Under the pieces are notes generated by a model. The model made no database searches and was not told the DNA's origin. It worked only from the letters and a program-made list of their open reading frames with translations. A program made the position numbers and the translations under genes. This document shows, one piece after another, positions 43,256-52,457 of a stretch of 64,000 nt of DNA. This DNA is from Rhizobium sp. ASV8 (GTDB taxonomy: Bacteria; Pseudomonadota; Alphaproteobacteria; Rhizobiales; Rhizobiaceae): contig NZ_JAELUG010000020.1 of the NCBI RefSeq assembly GCF_016429255.1, forward strand, positions 1-64,000, given 5' to 3'. Positions within the stretch are counted from its first letter, which is position 1; the number at the start of each line of letters is the position of its first letter.

Positions 43256-45148
43256 ATGGAAGAGAATAAGTCCCACACTGTGCCACCTGCGCCCCTCGAT
43301 ATCATCGACGCCGGCCCGGATCTGTCACCAGAACAGCTGGAGGATGCGCGGCGGGCGTACTTGTTGAAACGTTTCTGGATGAGCGCCCGTGGATATTGGG
43401 GATGCGAAGGCGATAGGTTCGCGTGGCTTTTTTCTATAGGACTCTTGACGTTGATTGCAACCAATGTCGGCTTCCAGTACGGCATCAACGTTTGGAACCG
43501 CGGTCTTTTTGATGCTGTAGAGCAACGCAACGCTTCCAGCGTCTATTTTTTGGGCGCTGTTTTCCCACCCCTTGTTCTCGGTAGCGTTGCGATCGTCACT
43601 ATTCAAGTTTACGTTCGCATGCTCATCCAGCGACGCTGGCGCGCCTGGCTGACAAAAGCGCTGATTGCGCGCTGGTTGGCCAACGGCCGCTACTATCAGC
43701 TTAACCTCATTGCCGGCGATCATCAAAATCCCGAAGCACGCATTTCGGAGGACATGCGCATTGCCACAGAATCTCCGGTGGATTTTATCGCCGGCGTAAT
43801 CGCGGCGCTCGTGTCAGCCTCGACATTTATCGTCGTTCTTTGGACGATTGGAGGGGCCCTGATCATAAAGATCGACGGTTCCTACATCACCATTCCAGGC
43901 TTTCTCGTTTTGACCGCTGTTCTCTATTCGGTGATGACATCAGGCTCTATAGCGTTCATAGGCCGTAGGTTCGTTCGCGTCTCCGAGACGAAAAATCAGG
44001 GGGAAGCGGAGTTTCGTTACACGCTGACCCGGGTGCGGGAGAACGGCGAAAGCATCGCTCTCCTTGGAGGTGAGGCGGAAGAGCGCAACGATCTCGAAAA
44101 GACATTCGCCCGCGTTCGGAAACAGTGGAGACTGTTGGCGCATCAGTATATGCGCACCACCTTGGTATCGCAGGGTTCAATGCTGATTGCCCCCGTCGTC
44201 CCGGTTCTTCTGTGCGCGCCAAAGTTTCTCGACGGAAGTATGTCGCTGGGGCAAGTGATGCAGGCAGCTTCCGCATTCACAATCGTTCAGGGTGCGTTTG
44301 GCTGGCTCGTTGACAATTATCCGCGTCTTGCCGATTGGAACGCGTGTGCCAGGCGTGTCTCATCCCTTATGATGTCGCTCGACGGGCTGGAGCATGCCGA
44401 GCAGAACGAAACCTTTGGACGAATTAAGCGTGGCGAAAGCAAAGACGATGTCATGCTCGGTCTGAACGATCTCTCCGTATCGCTGGGCGACGGTACGGCT
44501 GTCGTCAAGGAGACCCAGGTCGAGATTGGATCGGGCGAGCGCGTCCTAGTCGCTGGAGAATCCGGTTCGGGAAAAAGCACGCTCGTGCGGGCGATTGCAG
44601 GCCTTTGGCCCTGGGGGAGCGGAAGCGTAGCCTTCCATGCCGACAGACAATTATTCATGTTGCCCCAACGTCCCTACATCCCATCGGGAACGCTTCGTCG
44701 GGTGGTCGCATATCCCCAAGCCTCTGATAGTTGGGCTTTGGATGAGATCGGCGCTGCGCTCGACAAAGTAGGTCTCGGCCACCTCCGCGACCGACTTGAC
44801 GACGACGCACCTTGGGATCATACGCTGTCTGGCGGTGAAAAGCAGCGCCTGGCGTTTGCCCGGCTTCTGCTGAACACTCCTGACATCATTGTGCTTGATG
44901 AGGCCACTTCGGCGCTCGATGAAAAGACTCAAGACAAGATCATGGAGATGATGATCGACGAGCTGCCGAACGCCACTATCGTTAGCGTCGGCCACCGCAC
45001 TGAGCTCGAGGCCTTTCATACCCGAAAGATCACACTGGAAAAGAGAGAGGGCGGCGCAAGGCTGGTCAGCGATGTCGATCTTGAGCCTTACAGCAGAAAG
45101 CGGAACGTATTCACGCGCCTCGTCAAATATTCTCGGAAACTGCCATAG
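43256..45148 (+). CDS. SbmA/BacA-type ABC transporter with fused ATPase
   Basis: The 630-residue protein joins a membrane domain of the ABC_membrane_2 (SbmA/BacA, Rv1819c, YddA) kind to an ATPase. Membrane segments lie at about 55-75, 95-120, 180-250; the family motif NPEARISEDMRI is present. The ATPase has Walker A GESGSGKST, signature LSGGEKQRLAFARLL and Walker B DIIVLDEATSALD. Such transporters move peptides, cobalamin or very-long-chain acyl compounds. The start at 43256 follows GAAGAGG; the ATG at 43241 is an alternative. Confidence 0.92.
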   Translation: MEENKSHTVPPAPLDIIDAGPDLSPEQLEDARRAYLLKRFWMSARGYWGCEGDRFAWLFSIGLLTLIATNVGFQYGINVWNRGLFDAVEQRNASSVYFLGAVFPPLVLGSVAIVTIQVYVRMLIQRRWRAWLTKALIARWLANGRYYQLNLIAGDHQNPEARISEDMRIATESPVDFIAGVIAALVSASTFIVVLWTIGGALIIKIDGSYITIPGFLVLTAVLYSVMTSGSIAFIGRRFVRVSETKNQGEAEFRYTLTRVRENGESIALLGGEAEERNDLEKTFARVRKQWRLLAHQYMRTTLVSQGSMLIAPVVPVLLCAPKFLDGSMSLGQVMQAASAFTIVQGAFGWLVDNYPRLADWNACARRVSSLMMSLDGLEHAEQNETFGRIKRGESKDDVMLGLNDLSVSLGDGTAVVKETQVEIGSGERVLVAGESGSGKSTLVRAIAGLWPWGSGSVAFHADRQLFMLPQRPYIPSGTLRRVVAYPQASDSWALDEIGAALDKVGLGHLRDRLDDDAPWDHTLSGGEKQRLAFARLLLNTPDIIVLDEATSALDEKTQDKIMEMMIDELPNATIVSVGHRTELEAFHTRKITLEKREGGARLVSDVDLEPYSRKRNVFTRLVKYSRKLP

Positions 45149-45450
45149 CTGCCAACGACGAGCACCAACTGGGAGCATCAGACAATCCCTGTTTTGAAGG
45201 CTGCGTCGGATCTTGGCTGGTAGAGCGAAGAGGGTACCTACACCGGCAAGATGCGACGTTTCTGGACAGTTGCGAGCCAGTCATGGATGAAAACGTCGCC
45301 CAGTCTGCATGGAGGCCGGCTGCCATCTGACACTTATGACGCTGGAGGCATACCACTCCAATCTCCAGCCAATCCAGCGGCTTCTGAAAGAGGGTGGGCA
45401 TCATATTTCGACCCTCCGATCGAATCCGAAGTTGCCGAAAAAGCCAACGG
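45149..45450. other. Spacer between convergent genes
   Basis: About 300 bp between the ABC transporter and the UdgX-type gene. No gene or clear terminator recognised. Confidence 0.4.
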
Positions 45451-46926
45451 TCAGGTTGCCAGGCGTCCGATCCTGCTTATATCTCTGCGAAACTGCGCCA
45501 GTTCGTCTGCCCGCCGATCCTTGTCTTGCACACGCAATACGTAGGACGGATGTGCGGTTACGAACAGCGTTCGCGTGTCATCCATCACTATGGGTCGGCC
45601 GCGAATATCCGCCAGACGATCTTTTCGGTCCGTAAGCGAAAATAGCGCGGTTGCCCCCAAGGCAACAATCAGCCTTGGCTTCACCACGGTAATTTCGCGC
45701 GTTAGCCACCAACGACACTGCTGCACCTCGCCCTCATTCGGTCGCTGGTGGATGCGCCGTTTGCCGCGTGGTTCATACTTGAAATGCTTGACTGCATTGG
45801 TGACGTAAAGCTCACGCCGATTGAAGCCTGCGAGTGATAAAGCATCCTCGAGTACGCGGCCGGCAGGTCCCATAAAGGGGCGCCCCGCTAGATCCTCTTG
45901 ATCGCCCGGCTGTTCGCCCACGATCATTATCGAAGCATCGACGGGCCCTTCGCCAAATACAGTCTGTGTGGCCCGGCAGTGGAGATCGCAACGGCTGCAG
46001 TGCTTCGCCTCCTGCCGCAATGCATCCATTGTGCCTGGCAGCGCAGTCGGCCCCGCCGACGCATGCGCAGCCATCTTCTGCAATCGATGATGGAAAGGCA
46101 ACGGCTCACTGGATTGCCGCTGTCCCATATCGAGCAACTTGGCCTCCGCACCCGCAATAAGCCCCGGAATGAGTTCCGCCTCCGGGAGGTTCTTCCAATA
46201 TTTCTTTGGCATCTCCGCCATCATCATTCTCACCTTCAATCGTGCAGGATTGAAGATCGATGCGTAGTGGGTACGCCAGAGTTCGTCAGTCTCGTCGCTT
46301 ATATCAAGCTTTTCTGCCGGCTCCGTCGAGGTCATTAGGGTCTGACCATCCCAGGATGCCGATCCCCGTGGTGTCGCGATGATCCAATCCATGTCGGTGA
46401 ACCTGCGCTGGAAAAACGGTGCCACGCGGTCAACGATAAAGTGATCGGGCTCGAACCACGCGAAGAAGCGGCGTCGATCCATGACGCCAACCGAAAACTG
46501 CATTTCCTTGAAACGCACGAAGGCCGTCATCTTGTGACAGTCACGGCGCACGGCTTTGTGCATGCGGTCCACAGCCACGATGTCCGCATCCGATTTAACA
46601 TCAAGCAGATGTAGGTCCCGCTTCAGCCGAAACAGAATTCGATAAAGCAGCGCAAATCGGCCGGGATCGGAGTGGCAGATCACGGCTTCCGCAAGCCGGA
46701 GAAAGGCCGAGGGCACCGCCACCTTTGCTGCGCCGCTTGTCGCTACCGTCGGATGAGGACTTTCCTTTTGGGGCAACTTCGCACGGTCGCCGAACAGCTC
46801 TCGTTCTTCGCTGCTTAACCGCCAATCAATTGCGGTAGGTTCGATCCCGGAAAGCAAGAACCGTCGAGCGGCATCCCTCCACTCGGATAGATCGCCACGG
46901 CCTTCGAGGAAACAAGTCTCCGTCAT
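45451..46926 (-). CDS. DUF4130-UdgX fusion (uracil-DNA crosslinking glycosylase)
   Basis: The 491-residue protein carries a DUF4130 domain in its first 260 residues (RDCHKMTAFVRFKEM, FAWFEPDHFIVDRVAPFFQRR) and a family 4-like uracil-DNA glycosylase domain after 290. Four cluster cysteines begin at CSRCDLHC, with GEQPGDQEDLAGRPFMGPAG, and the UdgX hallmark KRRIH (GKRRIHQRP) whose His forms a covalent bond to the abasic site after uracil removal, and HPSYVLR. Its start overlaps the stop of the radical SAM gene by 4 bp, a conserved pair. Confidence 0.93.
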   Translation of the reverse strand: MTETCFLEGRGDLSEWRDAARRFLLSGIEPTAIDWRLSSEERELFGDRAKLPQKESPHPTVATSGAAKVAVPSAFLRLAEAVICHSDPGRFALLYRILFRLKRDLHLLDVKSDADIVAVDRMHKAVRRDCHKMTAFVRFKEMQFSVGVMDRRRFFAWFEPDHFIVDRVAPFFQRRFTDMDWIIATPRGSASWDGQTLMTSTEPAEKLDISDETDELWRTHYASIFNPARLKVRMMMAEMPKKYWKNLPEAELIPGLIAGAEAKLLDMGQRQSSEPLPFHHRLQKMAAHASAGPTALPGTMDALRQEAKHCSRCDLHCRATQTVFGEGPVDASIMIVGEQPGDQEDLAGRPFMGPAGRVLEDALSLAGFNRRELYVTNAVKHFKYEPRGKRRIHQRPNEGEVQQCRWWLTREITVVKPRLIVALGATALFSLTDRKDRLADIRGRPIVMDDTRTLFVTAHPSYVLRVQDKDRRADELAQFRRDISRIGRLAT

Positions 46927-48161
46927 AACAACGACAACTGTTCGGGCTGAGGCGTGAACATCGCGCGCAGATCGTTTCGATCAAGCAACCGACGTGGATT
47001 CCAGCCGTCTGTCGTAATAAAGGCCTTTACCTTTTTCAGGGAAACGCCCAACCGCGCAATATCCTCAAGTCGCAAGTGGCGGAAGCGGCGCGCTGATAGA
47101 ATAGACCGCACGGTTTTTGTGCCGAACCCCGGCACGCGCAGAAGCATTTCCCTTTCCGCCAGATTCACGTCAACCGGAAACCGGTCACGATGACCGAGTG
47201 CCCATGCCAGTTTGGGATCAAGATCGAGATCAAGCATGCCATCCGGTCGGGAAGACGTGATTTCATCGATACCAAAACCATAGAAGCGATAGAGCCAATC
47301 CGCCTGATAAAGCCGGTGCTCGCGCATAAGGGGCGGCTTGATCAGCGGCAGATTTTTCGAGGAATCCGGGATCGGGCTGAAGGCTGAATAATAAACGCGC
47401 TTCAAACCATAGCTGCCGTAGAGCCGCGCGCTGGTACCCAAAACAATGACGTCATCTGCAGCATCGGCGCCGACAATCATCTGCGTGCTTTGCCCGGCCG
47501 GCGCAAACTTTTGTCTGCGCTTCGTCTGGAGGGTCGGTTCGGCCATTTCCTCGATTTTGAGGCGCAGGTCGCCCATCGATTTACGAATGTTGTCGGGCCG
47601 CTTTTCCGGAGCAAATTTCCCGATACCCGCGTCTGTCGGCAATTCTATGTTGATTGAAAGGCGATCCGCATAGAGTCCCGCCTCCTCGATCAGCTGTGGC
47701 GATGCCTCGGGAATCGATTTCAAATGGAGATAACCACGAAATCTATGCGTCGTCCGCAATTCACGGGCGATCCGCACCATCTCCTCCATCGTGTGGTCGG
47801 AAGAGCGAATAATACCTGAAGATAGAAACAATCCCTCGATATAATTGCGGCGATAAAATTCCAGCGTCAGCCAGACAACTTCCTCGACCGAGAAACGTGC
47901 CCTTTCGACATTGCTTGAGGAACGGTTGATGCAGTAAGCACAGTCGTAGATGCAAAAGTTCGTCATCAGGATTTTCAGGAGCGAAATGCATCGCCCATCG
48001 GGAGCATAGGCGTGGCAGATGCCAGAACCTTCCGTCGAGCCCAAACCGCCAGATGACGACGAATTTCTCTTTGTGGTTCCGCTCGACGCGCAAGATGCGT
48101 CGTATTTTGCAGCATCAGAAAGTATTGCCAAGCGTTCTTTCAACGACTTTTTCACCATCAT
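46923..48161 (-). CDS. Radical SAM protein, DNA modification/repair type
   Basis: The 412-residue protein belongs to the family found beside UdgX-type genes. It opens LKERLAILSDAAKYDASCAS, has the radical SAM cluster motif CIYDCAYC (CxxxCxxC), LSSGIIRSSDHTMEEM, and a C-terminal helix-hairpin-helix (REMLLRVPGFGTKTVRSIL) suited to DNA binding. The start at 48161 is chosen because family similarity begins there; the frame opens with TTG at 48194. Activity is inferred from genome association only. Confidence 0.92.
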   Translation of the reverse strand: MMVKKSLKERLAILSDAAKYDASCASSGTTKRNSSSSGGLGSTEGSGICHAYAPDGRCISLLKILMTNFCIYDCAYCINRSSSNVERARFSVEEVVWLTLEFYRRNYIEGLFLSSGIIRSSDHTMEEMVRIARELRTTHRFRGYLHLKSIPEASPQLIEEAGLYADRLSINIELPTDAGIGKFAPEKRPDNIRKSMGDLRLKIEEMAEPTLQTKRRQKFAPAGQSTQMIVGADAADDVIVLGTSARLYGSYGLKRVYYSAFSPIPDSSKNLPLIKPPLMREHRLYQADWLYRFYGFGIDEITSSRPDGMLDLDLDPKLAWALGHRDRFPVDVNLAEREMLLRVPGFGTKTVRSILSARRFRHLRLEDIARLGVSLKKVKAFITTDGWNPRRLLDRNDLRAMFTPQPEQLSLL

Positions 48162-48194
48162 TTGTTCACTATATGTTCCTTCAATTTTTGTCAA

Positions 48195-48569
48195 GCAGTT
48201 CGAGACTTTGAGCGAGATTTCCCTCCTTATGCAGGGACATCTAAGGCAGGCCCAAGTATCCGGAGTCTTGCCAAGGGCTCCTCCCGTCCAGCTTGCTGGC
48301 TGCCGTGATGCAATCTATGCTCTTTGCTCTTGATGGGAACAGAACCAACGGCCATGTCCTTGCATCTTCCCACGAGGCGTGTTCCTTAACAGAATAAGGC
48401 ATGAAGGTCGTCCCGATAGGATGACCTTGGGCTGGCTGCCTGCTTTTAGTTTATTACCCGGACTGGGAATGCACAAACATCCGATCGGGTGATTTGGAAG
48501 CGGCACAGACCGGCATTCCACGCCCGCTCGCCTCTAACCATTGATCACTAAGCGCTAAACACGGCTATC
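48195..48569. other. Spacer without a recognisable gene
   Basis: About 375 bp between the radical SAM gene and the VOC gene. Nothing recognisable seen. Confidence 0.4.
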
Positions 48570-48944
48570 TCATTTCGTTGGATGCGTCCGTGCGGTCAGC
48601 TTGTTTCCGTCTGGGTCGCGAAGATATGCAACGAACGCGCCGTTCGGCCGTTCCGTGGGCGGGCTCTCGATTGCCAAGCCGCCATGTGCGACACCGGCGG
48701 TGTGCCACGCCAGGACGTGGTCGGGGGTCGTCGCCGCAATACCGATCGTTCCGCCGTTGGCAGCAGTTGCAGGCTTGCCGTCGATCGGCTTCGTGATCAT
48801 CAGCCGCCCTCCTGCATGGGCGTAGATCAGCCGGCCTCTCGCATCCATCTCGCCGGGCTTGCCCCCTAGGGCGACAAAGGTCGCATCGTAGAAATTTCTG
48901 GACCGTTCGAGGTCGTTGCTGCCGATCATGACGTGGGTGAACAT
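48570..48944 (-). CDS. VOC-family (glyoxalase-like) protein
   Basis: The 124-residue protein has the vicinal oxygen chelate layout: FTHVMIGSNDLERSRNFYDA at the start with the first metal His, and FVAYLRDPDGNKLTARTH at the end with the usual RDPDGN turn. Function could be bleomycin-resistance-like binding or a dioxygenase/isomerase; not decidable. It lies 13 bp after the AraC-type gene and is probably controlled by it. Confidence 0.9.
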   Translation of the reverse strand: MFTHVMIGSNDLERSRNFYDATFVALGGKPGEMDARGRLIYAHAGGRLMITKPIDGKPATAANGGTIGIAATTPDHVLAWHTAGVAHGGLAIESPPTERPNGAFVAYLRDPDGNKLTARTHPTK

Positions 48945-48957
48945 GCTTTATCTCCTC

Positions 48958-49788
48958 TCAGGTGATAACTGAGTTTGCTGATGCCTGCCGGTCAAAATTA
49001 GCTAAATATCTGGATGGCGATGTGCCAAGCGCTTTCTTGAACATGGTGATAAACGCAGACACGGATTCATATCCAAGATCGCCCGAAACCTGCTGCACTG
49101 TCGCCCCCGCCGCAAGGCTGCGGATTGCGACGATCAATTGAAGCTGCTGTCGCCAACGGCCGAACGTCAGTCCGGTCTCATGATGAACGAGACGTGCGAG
49201 CGAATTTTCACTCATTCCTACTCGCCTTGCCCACTGCGCCATCGTACTGCGATCGGAAGGATCGTCGGCCAATTCCCATGCAATCCGCGCAAGCCGGGGC
49301 TCATCCGTCAGCGGGAGGTGAAGATGCTCTACCGGCATCCGCGACAATGCCGACAGAAGCAATGTTACCATGAGTTCAGAGTCAGCAGTCTTCGCTGCAG
49401 GCTGATCGGCCAACTCAATGATAAGTTCTCTGACGAGCGGGGATAGAGACAGCGTGCAGCATCGCTCGGGCAGAGCGGCGGCGCCCGGCTCGATGAACAG
49501 AAAAAACAAACGGGCATTGGCGGTTGCCACATTGCTGTGCGGCATGCCGCCGGGAACCCAGACGCCGCAATGAGGCGGCACCATCCACATCCCGCTTGGA
49601 ACACGACATGTCACGCCGCCCCGCGAAGCCATGACAAGCTGCCCTTTTCGGTGGCGGTGGTCAGGTGCCTCCCGTTCATTCTGCGAGACGTCGATCCTCA
49701 CAGCGTGCACAGGCGCAAGGGAGGTTTCGATCTCGTGGCCAGCAAAAGCTTCGGATAGAGAGGGCGACTGGTGGAATTTAACTATCAT
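48958..49788 (-). CDS. AraC-family regulator with cupin sensor domain
   Basis: The 276-residue protein has an N-terminal cupin-like domain (DHRHRKGQLVMASRGGVTC, PPHCGVWVPGGMPHSN) and a C-terminal AraC helix-turn-helix pair (TMAQWARRVGMSENSLARLV, VSGDLGYESVSAFITMFKKA). The last part matches the conserved FKKALGTSPSRY signature. It is upstream of and in the same direction as the VOC gene and may autoregulate this pair. Confidence 0.92.
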   Translation of the reverse strand: MIVKFHQSPSLSEAFAGHEIETSLAPVHAVRIDVSQNEREAPDHRHRKGQLVMASRGGVTCRVPSGMWMVPPHCGVWVPGGMPHSNVATANARLFFLFIEPGAAALPERCCTLSLSPLVRELIIELADQPAAKTADSELMVTLLLSALSRMPVEHLHLPLTDEPRLARIAWELADDPSDRSTMAQWARRVGMSENSLARLVHHETGLTFGRWRQQLQLIVAIRSLAAGATVQQVSGDLGYESVSAFITMFKKALGTSPSRYLANFDRQASANSVIT

Positions 49789-49858
49789 TAGAGAGAATAT
49801 CTAAATTCATCTATGCGCTTTGTCGATAGAGTCACGTCAAAGAGTTCGGAGATTGACG

Positions 49859-50224
49859 ATGACAGTTCAAAAGCAAGAGCGGCAATGGTGGTCCGTTATC
49901 ATCCAGACCGAAATCCGATTGCGTAAAAAGACCTTTCGCAGGCTTTGCATTTCGCCTACCCAATACACGTCTATGGGGGCCGATGGCATAGCCATCGTGC
50001 GAAAGTTCATAAAAGCCTGCCTCGCGCGGACACTCGGGCTCTTTCGTCATCAGCCGACCCCCAGTTCGGCTGTTTCATGTGCAGATCCACTCGAAGCTTA
50101 CATGTATGCCTGCATGGCGGCTCCGATCTTTTGCTACGCCTCGCCCACAGTCTACGGACTGACTGTCTCCAACCATGAACTAGGTGGCACGCGGGTCGAT
50201 ACTCACTCGGGAGACGAGGTGTGA
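49859..50224 (+). CDS. Hypothetical protein upstream of the efflux operon (doubtful)
   Basis: A 121-residue frame (MTVQKQERQWWSVIIQTEIR) whose stop overlaps the GTG start of the FUSC gene as GTGA, the same coupling used by the next two genes. It has no recognised family or membrane segment and its cysteine-rich, irregular sequence suggests it may be non-coding leader. The coupling is the only support. Confidence 0.3.
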   Translation: MTVQKQERQWWSVIIQTEIRLRKKTFRRLCISPTQYTSMGADGIAIVRKFIKACLARTLGLFRHQPTPSSAVSCADPLEAYMYACMAAPIFCYASPTVYGLTVSNHELGGTRVDTHSGDEV

Positions 50225-52251
50225 GCGCACGACCGGTCGCCACCACCACGAATGTGATATTTTCGTTGAAGACATTCCTGGCGGCAATGCTGGCCTATTA
50301 CATCGCAATAAGGTTCGATCTGCCGCGACCGTTCTGGGCGGTGGCAACCGTCTACATCGTTGCTCATCCGCTTTCGGGTGCGATCTCGTCGAAATCACTC
50401 TATCGACTGCTGGGGACCGTCGCCGGCGGCGTTGCGACGCTTATCATGATCCCGAACCTGGTGAACGAACCAGTGCTGCTGTCCGCAGCGATCGTTGTAT
50501 GGGTTTCAGGATGCACTTTTCTAAGCCTTCTTGATCGCACGCCTCGCAGCTATGCCTCTCTCCTCGCCGGCTACACCGTGCTTCTCGCGGGACTGCCGCT
50601 CGTCGCAGCGCCAGCAAATACGTTCGACACTGTCGTTTCCCGCGTAGAGGAGATCGGGCTGGCGATCCTGTGCGCCTCGATCGTCAGCCACGTTGTTCTT
50701 CCAGTTCAGGTCGCTACAACCCTCCTCGCGCGGATCGATGTCTGGATGGCAAGGGCGCAGACGCTCTTTGCGGCAACCGCAACTGCCGAGGCGGATGAAG
50801 CCCGAAGCAGAGCGGAACGGTACGCCTTGGCGGAGGACGCGGTCGACCTCCGGTCCTTCACGGCCCACCTTCGATATGACGGATCGAGGTATCGACGTGC
50901 AGTGTCGGTGGTGAGATCACTGCAGCACCGGATGGTGTCCTTTCTTCCGTTGCTGAGCGAACTGGAGGATCTGCGACGGGCACTGGCGAAGCTCAACACT
51001 CCCCGCTCGGAGCAAGCCATATCATTGATTGCAGGCGTGGGATCGCGTTCAACAAGCGCCTCCGCGTTCTTCAAGATCAGGGCTGATTTACTCGCCTCTT
51101 CCCAAGGGCCTCGATCATGGGAAAGTCTGCTTCTTGCCAGTGCTGCGCGAAACCTGCGGGATGTTCTTCAGGTTTCTCGCGGGTGTCAGTGCCTTCTGAA
51201 CGCCCTAAAGGAGGAGAACGCAGCGAGAGAGGCTCGTCGCTTCGGTTCCCCGGAGAATATTCCAGCCCCGCACCGTGATATCGGCATGGCATTGCTATCG
51301 GCGCTGGCGGTTGCGATCTGCCTGGTGACCTCCATGTCCCTGTGGATTGCAAGCGGCTGGACGGACGGGATGACATTTGCCCAGATTTCGGGCGTGCTTT
51401 GTTGCCTTCTGTCGACGATGGACGATCCGGTACCAGCAATGCGCAAATTCGTCCATGTCACAATCGGTTCCGTCATCGCAGCGTTCGTCTATGGCTTCGC
51501 GATCCTTCCGCTGATTGATGGTTTCGTGCCGCTCGTCGCTGCCCTCGGGCTATTCCTGATCCCTGCCGGGATATGCCTCGCTGTGCCCTCGCTTGCGATA
51601 ATCGGCATGGGGCTGTGCATAAACTTTCCGCTTCTTCTCAACCTTCAGGCGCGCCAGAGCAGCGACTTCATGATGTTTGCGAACACAGGTATCGCAACCA
51701 TTCTCGCGATGATCTGGACAATCGTGGTCTGCAACATCTTCCGATCCGTCAGGGCGGAGACCAACGCCCGGAGGCTTTTTTTTGCGACCCAGAAGCATGT
51801 CGCCAGGATTGCGGCCGGCAGGCATGCAGAGGCCCATGTCACGCTCCATCACCTCATCGATATGGCCGGCCTGTTCTCCGCCCGGTCGGCGAAACTCTCT
51901 CCCGCCTCCGGCGCCTCCGATGTGGACCTGATAAGGGATCTGCGGACAGGACTTCATATAACAGCGATGCAAGAACTCGCGGACGAAGTCTCAATGCCTA
52001 TCCGCCTCAAGGCGCAAGCAATCTTCTCTGGACTGGAGATCTTGTATCGGCTTGCACCCGCAGAGCGAAGCGAAGCATTGGAGAATGCAATCGGATTGCT
52101 GGACGACTTTATCCTTTCTACTGCGGACATGGTTCCAACGGACGCCGACACGCAACTTGTTGTCCACGCTGCTGGTCTTCGTCTGTGCCTCGCCCCGAAG
52201 GCAGATTTTCCGATATTGATAACACCTCCTTCAAAAAGGAATGCTGCGTGA
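50221..52251 (+). CDS. FUSC-family efflux membrane protein (AaeB-like)
   Basis: The 676-residue inner-membrane protein has two blocks of membrane segments (about 12-160 and 360-520), each with the fusaric-acid-resistance pattern (FWAVATVYIVAHPLSGAISS, RLLGTVAGGVATL). A soluble helical region lies between and another at the end. FUSC proteins with an HlyD partner export aromatic carboxylic acids such as p-hydroxybenzoate or fusaric acid. Translation starts at GTG 50221 after GAGACGAGG. The next gene overlaps as GTGA. Confidence 0.92.
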   Translation: MSARPVATTTNVIFSLKTFLAAMLAYYIAIRFDLPRPFWAVATVYIVAHPLSGAISSKSLYRLLGTVAGGVATLIMIPNLVNEPVLLSAAIVVWVSGCTFLSLLDRTPRSYASLLAGYTVLLAGLPLVAAPANTFDTVVSRVEEIGLAILCASIVSHVVLPVQVATTLLARIDVWMARAQTLFAATATAEADEARSRAERYALAEDAVDLRSFTAHLRYDGSRYRRAVSVVRSLQHRMVSFLPLLSELEDLRRALAKLNTPRSEQAISLIAGVGSRSTSASAFFKIRADLLASSQGPRSWESLLLASAARNLRDVLQVSRGCQCLLNALKEENAAREARRFGSPENIPAPHRDIGMALLSALAVAICLVTSMSLWIASGWTDGMTFAQISGVLCCLLSTMDDPVPAMRKFVHVTIGSVIAAFVYGFAILPLIDGFVPLVAALGLFLIPAGICLAVPSLAIIGMGLCINFPLLLNLQARQSSDFMMFANTGIATILAMIWTIVVCNIFRSVRAETNARRLFFATQKHVARIAAGRHAEAHVTLHHLIDMAGLFSARSAKLSPASGASDVDLIRDLRTGLHITAMQELADEVSMPIRLKAQAIFSGLEILYRLAPAERSEALENAIGLLDDFILSTADMVPTDADTQLVVHAAGLRLCLAPKADFPILITPPSKRNAA

Positions 52252-52457
52252 CCGGACAATTCGACCTCTATGGTGTCTTCCTGCCGTGGTTCTCGGCACT
52301 TTCGCTGTGCGCATACGGTCTACTCCGCATGCTTACATCGCTCCTCTCCAGGCTCGGGCTTTATCAAGGGGTGTGGCATCGCTCCCTGTTCAACCTCGCA
52401 CTTTACATCATCGTCCTTGGCGGGCTTTCCGCCCTTTTCAACTGGTTGCAGACATGA
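52248..52457 (+). CDS. DUF1656 small membrane protein (AaeX-like)
   Basis: The 69-residue protein starts MTGQFDLYGVFLPWFSALSL at a GTG (52248) overlapping the FUSC stop. It has two membrane segments (about 8-30 and 46-66) and the DUF1656 pattern of a small partner in FUSC/HlyD efflux operons. Its stop overlaps the ATG of the HlyD gene. Confidence 0.9.
   Translation: MTGQFDLYGVFLPWFSALSLCAYGLLRMLTSLLSRLGLYQGVWHRSLFNLALYIIVLGGLSALFNWLQT

Noticed and set aside
48182..48186. GGAAC upstream of the radical SAM gene as an EcfG promoter
   Set aside because: No CGTT-like element lies 16-17 nt downstream, and the match falls in the ribosome-site region.
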